Below, piece by piece: positions 60,015-64,000 of a stretch of 64,000 bases of DNA. The position numbers and the translations under genes were made by a program. The stretch is from positions 2,745,885-2,809,884 of the forward strand of contig NZ_CP144459.1 in assembly GCF_050320395.1 (NCBI RefSeq), read 5' to 3'. The DNA comes from Treponema_C sp050320395 (GTDB taxonomy: Bacteria; Spirochaetota; Spirochaetia; Treponematales; Treponemataceae). The notes beneath the pieces are model-generated. The model had not been told where the DNA came from, ran no database searches, and saw only the letters and a program-made list of their open reading frames with translations. Positions within the stretch are counted from its first letter, which is position 1; each line of letters opens with the position of its first letter.

Positions 60015-62462
60015 CTATTCTTCGTCTTTTTCGACGCGGTCTACACCGATAACAAAGTCGGGGGCGTCTATTTTAAGAATGCACACGCCCTGACTGGTGC
60101 GCCCCTGCCTGCTTATCGCCGAAGCTGCAAGCTTGAGAGTTTTTCCCTGGCTGGTAATGCACATCACTTCATCGCTGTCGGCAACCGCAATAACGCCGAC
60201 CACTTCGCCGGTTTTATCCGTTACGTTGTAGCCGATTTGCCCCTGGGTACCGCGCGAGTGCACCGAAAACTGATCGAAGTCGACGCGTTTTCCGTAGCCG
60301 GATTCGGTAATTAAAAGCATATTCGCATTTGTATCTACGCGGACGGCGGCGGTTAACTCGTCCCCGACTGCAAGTTTTAAGCCGGAAACGCCGCGCGAAG
60401 AACGTCCCATCGGACGAACCGATGTTTCGGTTATGCGCAATACTTTTCCGCGCCGGGATGCAAGGGCCAAATCGTCGCTTCCGCCGGTAAGAATCGCCGA
60501 AACGATTTTATCGCCGGCATCAAGGTTGATTGCGATAATACCGCGGGTTTTTGCGTTTTTAAAATCGGCGGTTTTAACCTTTTTAATAACGCCGTTTGCG
60601 GTCGCCATAAACAAGTGGTGTTCTTCGCTGAATTCGCGAAGCGATACGACGGTTGCGATTTCTTCGTTCGCTCCGATCGATAAAAGGCTTTTTATATGGG
60701 CGCCGCGGGATGCGCGGCCGGCTTCGGGAATTTCGTGAACCTTAATCCAATAGGCCTTTCCCTCTGTCGAAATAAACACAATGTAGTCGTGGGTCGACGC
60801 GACAAAAAGCTGTTTTATGTAATCATCTTCAACAAGTTTCGCGCTGTTCGAGCCCTTGCCGCCCTTACCCTGATTTTTATAGGCGGTAACGGGAACGCTT
60901 TTTATATAGCCCAAACGCGAAATAAGTATGACCATATCTTCTTCTTTGATAAGGTCTTCAATATTGATTTCTTCAACCTCGTCCGCCACAATCGTCGTCT
61001 TTCTGTCGTCTCCGAATTTTTCCGCCAATTCGAGGGTTTCGGTTTTTACCAGCTGAAGAATCTTTTCAGGATGTGCAAGAAGGTCTTTACACTTTTCTAT
61101 AAAGATTTCAAGTTCTTCCAACTCTTTTTTAAGGGTTTCGATTTCGAGACTCGTCAAGCGCTTAAGCTGCATATCGACAATAGCCTGAGCCTGTACTTCG
61201 TCGAACGAAAAGCGCTCCATAAGGCCGTTTTTTGCCGTTTGCGTATCGCGCGAAGAACGGATGATTTTTATCACTTCGTCGATGTTGTCGATGGCGACAA
61301 TGAGGGCGCGCAAAATGTGTGCCCGCTCTTCGGCTTTACGTAAATCAAAGCGGATACGCCGCGTTACAACTTCGTTGCGGTGTTCTACAAAATAGTGAAT
61401 TAAAGACTTTAAAGTTAAAACTTCCGGGCGGCCTTTTACAAGGGCAAGGTTGTTTACGCTGAATGATGACTGCAATGCGGTTTTTGAAAAAAGCTGATTT
61501 AAAACAACCTTTGCAATCGCTCCGCGTTTAAGCTCGATAACAATGCGCAGTCCCGCCCTGTCCGAGCTTTCATCGTTAATGGCGGCAATGCCGTCGATAA
61601 CTTTTTCGCGGGCAAGAGCTCCTATGCGCTCACATAAAACGGTTGTATTTACCTGATAGGGTACTTCGGTAAAGACAATGCTTTCGCGCCCTTTTTTATC
61701 GACTTCAATCGTAAAGCGCCCGCGGACAATTACCCTGCCCTTTCCGGTTTTAAACGCCTGTTTAATACCTTTGCGGCCGTAAATGACGCCGCCGGTGGGA
61801 AAATCGGGGCCGGCCATAAATTTTGCAAGCTCGTCTATCGTTATTTCGGGATTATCTATATAGGCTGCAACGGCGGCGGCGATTTCGCGCAAATTGTGAG
61901 GCGGCATATTCGTCGCCATACCGACTGCAATACCGCTTGAACCGTTGGCAAGCAAAAAGGGAAACTTTGCGGGTAAAACGGTCGGCTCGACGGTGGATTC
62001 GTCAAAGTTCGGAATAAAATCGACGGTTTCTTTTTTTATATCCTCGACCATCGTTTCGGCGATTTTCGCCATCTTCGCTTCGGTATAGCGGTACGCCGCC
62101 GCAGGGTCCCCGCCGATGGTACCGAAGTTTCCCTGAGGGTGGATTACCGGATAGCGAAGCGAAAAATCCTGCCCCAAGCGGACGAGGGCGTCGTACACGG
62201 ACGCGTCTCCGTGCGGGTGATAACTTCCCAGCACATCACCGACAATTTTCGCGCACTTGCGCGTCGGTCCGGAATAACGCAAACTCCTTTCTTCCATAGA
62301 GTACAAAATGCGCCGGTGAACGGGCTTTAATCCGTCGCGTACGTCGGGCAGGGCGCGGCTTACGATAACGGACATCGAATAGTCTATGTACGCCCGTTTC
62401 ATTTCGGTTTCTATGGGAACCGGTATTAAAATACCGCCTTCCGGAGTTTTTAATTCTTCCAT
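60015..62462 (-). CDS. gyrA: DNA gyrase subunit A
   Basis: The 815-residue protein cuts and rejoins DNA to introduce negative supercoils with GyrB. The catalytic tyrosine is Tyr124 in AAAYRYTEAKM. The breakage region has GSYHPHGDASVYDALVRLGQ (residues 79-98), where the position equal to E. coli Ser83 is Ala87. A C-terminal beta-pinwheel has the GyrA-box-like QGKGGKG, required for DNA wrapping. gyrB lies upstream with a 46-bp gap in the same direction. Length is typical. Confidence 0.98.
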   Translation of the reverse strand: MEELKTPEGGILIPVPIETEMKRAYIDYSMSVIVSRALPDVRDGLKPVHRRILYSMEERSLRYSGPTRKCAKIVGDVLGSYHPHGDASVYDALVRLGQDFSLRYPVIHPQGNFGTIGGDPAAAYRYTEAKMAKIAETMVEDIKKETVDFIPNFDESTVEPTVLPAKFPFLLANGSSGIAVGMATNMPPHNLREIAAAVAAYIDNPEITIDELAKFMAGPDFPTGGVIYGRKGIKQAFKTGKGRVIVRGRFTIEVDKKGRESIVFTEVPYQVNTTVLCERIGALAREKVIDGIAAINDESSDRAGLRIVIELKRGAIAKVVLNQLFSKTALQSSFSVNNLALVKGRPEVLTLKSLIHYFVEHRNEVVTRRIRFDLRKAEERAHILRALIVAIDNIDEVIKIIRSSRDTQTAKNGLMERFSFDEVQAQAIVDMQLKRLTSLEIETLKKELEELEIFIEKCKDLLAHPEKILQLVKTETLELAEKFGDDRKTTIVADEVEEINIEDLIKEEDMVILISRLGYIKSVPVTAYKNQGKGGKGSNSAKLVEDDYIKQLFVASTHDYIVFISTEGKAYWIKVHEIPEAGRASRGAHIKSLLSIGANEEIATVVSLREFSEEHHLFMATANGVIKKVKTADFKNAKTRGIIAINLDAGDKIVSAILTGGSDDLALASRRGKVLRITETSVRPMGRSSRGVSGLKLAVGDELTAAVRVDTNANMLLITESGYGKRVDFDQFSVHSRGTQGQIGYNVTDKTGEVVGVIAVADSDEVMCITSQGKTLKLAASAISRQGRTSQGVCILKIDAPDFVIGVDRVEKDEE

Positions 62463-62508
62463 TGTTCCTGTGTTTCCTTATTCGCTGCCGTACCTTCTAA
62501 AAGCGACA

Positions 62509-64000
62509 TTATACGTCCAAATTCGCGTACACGGCATTTTCTTCTATAAACTTTCGGCGCGGCTCGACTTCTTCTCCCATAAGGGTGCTGAATATACGGT
62601 CGGCTTCAACCGCATCGGGAAGCGTTACCCGCATCATTTTGCGCCGGGTCGGATCCATTGTGGTTTCCCATAATTGGGTTCCGTCCATTTCACCCAAACC
62701 CTTATAGCGCTGTACGCTGATTTTTTCCGTATCGCGCCCTATTTCGGCAAAAACCTTATCGCGTTCGGCATCGTCGTACACATACCACTCTTTTTTATTA
62801 AACATAATTTTATATAAGGGCGGCATGGCAAGATAGACAAATCCCTTTTCTATCAATTCCGGCATATAGCGGAAAAAGAAGGTCAACAAAAGGGTGCGTA
62901 TGTGAGAGCCGTCAACGTCGGCATCGGCCATAATGATTATTTTATGATAGCGTATTTTATCTATATTAAAATCTTTGCCGATTCCCGTTCCCAAAGAAGC
63001 GATAACCGGCTGCAATTTTTCGTTGTTTATAACCTTGTCCAATCTTGTGCGCTCGACGTTCAGCATTTTTCCCCACAGGGGCAAAATCGCCTGCGTTTTA
63101 CTGTCGCGGCCCTTTTTAGCCGAACCGCCGGCCGAGTCTCCTTCCACTATGTACACTTCGCATTTTGAAGGGTCTTTTAGAGAGCAGTCGGCAAGCTTTC
63201 CGGGAAGCCCGAAGCTGTCCAAAGAACTTTTGCGTCTGGTTGCTTCCTTTGCTTTGCGGGCGGCAATACGGGCGGCCGCTTCGGACACGCATTTTTCCAA
63301 AATAAGGTCTATAACCTTGGGATTTTGCTCAAAAAAGAGGGTAAGATGTTCGTTTACCAAAGAATCGACGATGCCGCGCACTTCCGTATTGCCGAGTTTT
63401 GTCTTTGTTTGTCCTTCAAACTGGGGTTCGGGCACCTTTACCGACAATACGGCGGTAAGGCCTGCACGGACGTCTTCTCCCATCAGTTTTTCTTCTTTGT
63501 CGAGTTTTTTTAAAAGCTTTGCGTTGTTTTTTAAAAACTCGTTCATCACCTTGGTAAGGGCTGATTTTAAGCCTTCCAAGTGAGTGCCGCCTTCTTTGGT
63601 GTTTATGTCGTTTACAAAGCTTAAAATATTTTCGTTATAGCCGTCGTTGTATTGAATCGCCGTTTCAACAAGGATGTCGTCGCGGCTTCCTTCTATAAAG
63701 ACGGGAGCGGACGGGATAACGCCCTTTCCTTCGTTCAAATACGAAACAAACTGCTTTATGCCGCCGTCAAACTGATAGACAACTTCTTTCGGCGTTGTAA
63801 GCCTCTCGTCGCGGAATACAATCGTTATATTGGAATTCAAAAAGGCCAGTTCGCGCAAACGTGTTGCCAACACTTCAAAGCTGTGGGTAGTTGTTTCGGT
63901 AAAAACCTGCGGGTCCGCCTTCCAGCGGATAGTCGTTCCGCGCCTGTCGCTTGTACCGATTTCTTTTACCTGTCCCAAAGATTTTCCGGCGGCGAATTTT
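62509..64000 (-). CDS. gyrB: DNA gyrase subunit B, 5' part outside window
   Basis: About 497 C-terminal residues are visible; the frame is open to base 64000, so the ATPase (GHKL) part lies outside. The visible part has the transducer domain with HLEGLKSALTKVMNE, the Toprim motif EGDSAGGSAKKGRDSKTQA and the metal site DADVDGSHI, and ends in YANLDV. GyrB provides ATP turnover to GyrA. The pairing gyrB then gyrA is typical of the origin region in many bacteria. Confidence 0.97.
   Translation of the reverse strand, partial: KFAAGKSLGQVKEIGTSDRRGTTIRWKADPQVFTETTTHSFEVLATRLRELAFLNSNITIVFRDERLTTPKEVVYQFDGGIKQFVSYLNEGKGVIPSAPVFIEGSRDDILVETAIQYNDGYNENILSFVNDINTKEGGTHLEGLKSALTKVMNEFLKNNAKLLKKLDKEEKLMGEDVRAGLTAVLSVKVPEPQFEGQTKTKLGNTEVRGIVDSLVNEHLTLFFEQNPKVIDLILEKCVSEAAARIAARKAKEATRRKSSLDSFGLPGKLADCSLKDPSKCEVYIVEGDSAGGSAKKGRDSKTQAILPLWGKMLNVERTRLDKVINNEKLQPVIASLGTGIGKDFNIDKIRYHKIIIMADADVDGSHIRTLLLTFFFRYMPELIEKGFVYLAMPPLYKIMFNKKEWYVYDDAERDKVFAEIGRDTEKISVQRYKGLGEMDGTQLWETTMDPTRRKMMRVTLPDAVEADRIFSTLMGEEVEPRRKFIEENAVYANLDV

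Noticed and set aside
60696..61343. Plus-strand open frame opposite gyrA
   Set aside because: Lies entirely within the conserved gyrA coding region.
1..64000. CRISPR arrays, tRNA or rRNA genes, insertion sequences
   Set aside because: Looked for short spaced repeats, conserved tRNA arms and transposase motifs and saw none; by-eye inspection could miss a divergent case.

Overview
This window looks like an origin-proximal stretch of a spirochaete chromosome, most likely an oral- or animal-type Treponema. The reasons are a giant coiled-coil protein of the kind typical of spirochaetes, a single-chain BcrA/D-type CoA-enzyme activase, an XPB-type helicase with a partner gene, many treponeme-style lipoproteins, and adjacent gyrB and gyrA. 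A perfect ParB-binding (parS) palindrome lies about 2 kb beyond gyrA. No rRNA, tRNA, CRISPR array, transposase or integrase was seen.

Layout: 2-7415 holds the 3' part of a giant repeat-built surface protein and a TolC-type outer-membrane factor. 7428-13482 is a 6-kb sugar/polyol island (binding protein, ATPase, permease, LacI regulator, divergent dehydrogenase). 13474-19970 carries dnaE, a YggT membrane protein and recG. 20001-30919 runs on the minus strand: the coiled-coil giant, a HAD phosphatase, an exported protein of unknown function and the fused activase. 30992-36648 has murJ, a minus-strand Abi/HEPN RNase with a structured leader, an FMN hydroxy-acid oxidase, hisG, hisB and dtd. 36650-40679 is a 4-kb amino-acid module (DauR-like regulator, RidA, PLP aminotransferase, NhaC-type antiporter). 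40755-47490 has an SDF-family symporter and a four-gene operon ending in the XPB helicase and its partner. 47491-48773 holds two toxin-antitoxin pairs. 48919-52402 has gph, a decayed regulator locus, hypA, an ECF S-component and mraY. 52388-56380 holds lipoproteins, a secreted nuclease and a membrane protein. 56523-64000 has yjbQ, queH, a parS-bearing gene, a HigBA pair, a GNAT enzyme, gyrA and gyrB (its 5' part lies outside the window).

The most unusual signal is structural. Three accessory modules are each flanked by a direct repeat copied from the edge of a neighbouring housekeeping gene: 56 bp of the dnaE promoter and start, 32 bp of the dtd 3' end, and 21 bp (one mismatch) of the 3' end of the helicase partner gene. 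In each case the resident gene stays intact, the cargo abuts the repeat, and no recombinase is present. These repeats are far longer than transposon target duplications. This suggests repeated capture of circular or att-bearing modules by a mechanism acting in trans.

Two further themes stand out. The Abi/HEPN gene is preceded, within about 50 nt, by a promoter and a GC-rich hairpin plus T-tract that look like a small RNA ending just before the start codon, as expected of an RNA-antitoxin locus. Several genes (yggT, murJ, hisG, the gene at 42108, the ECF S-component, yjbQ) have a -10 box only 6-7 nt before the start codon and so should give leaderless mRNAs.
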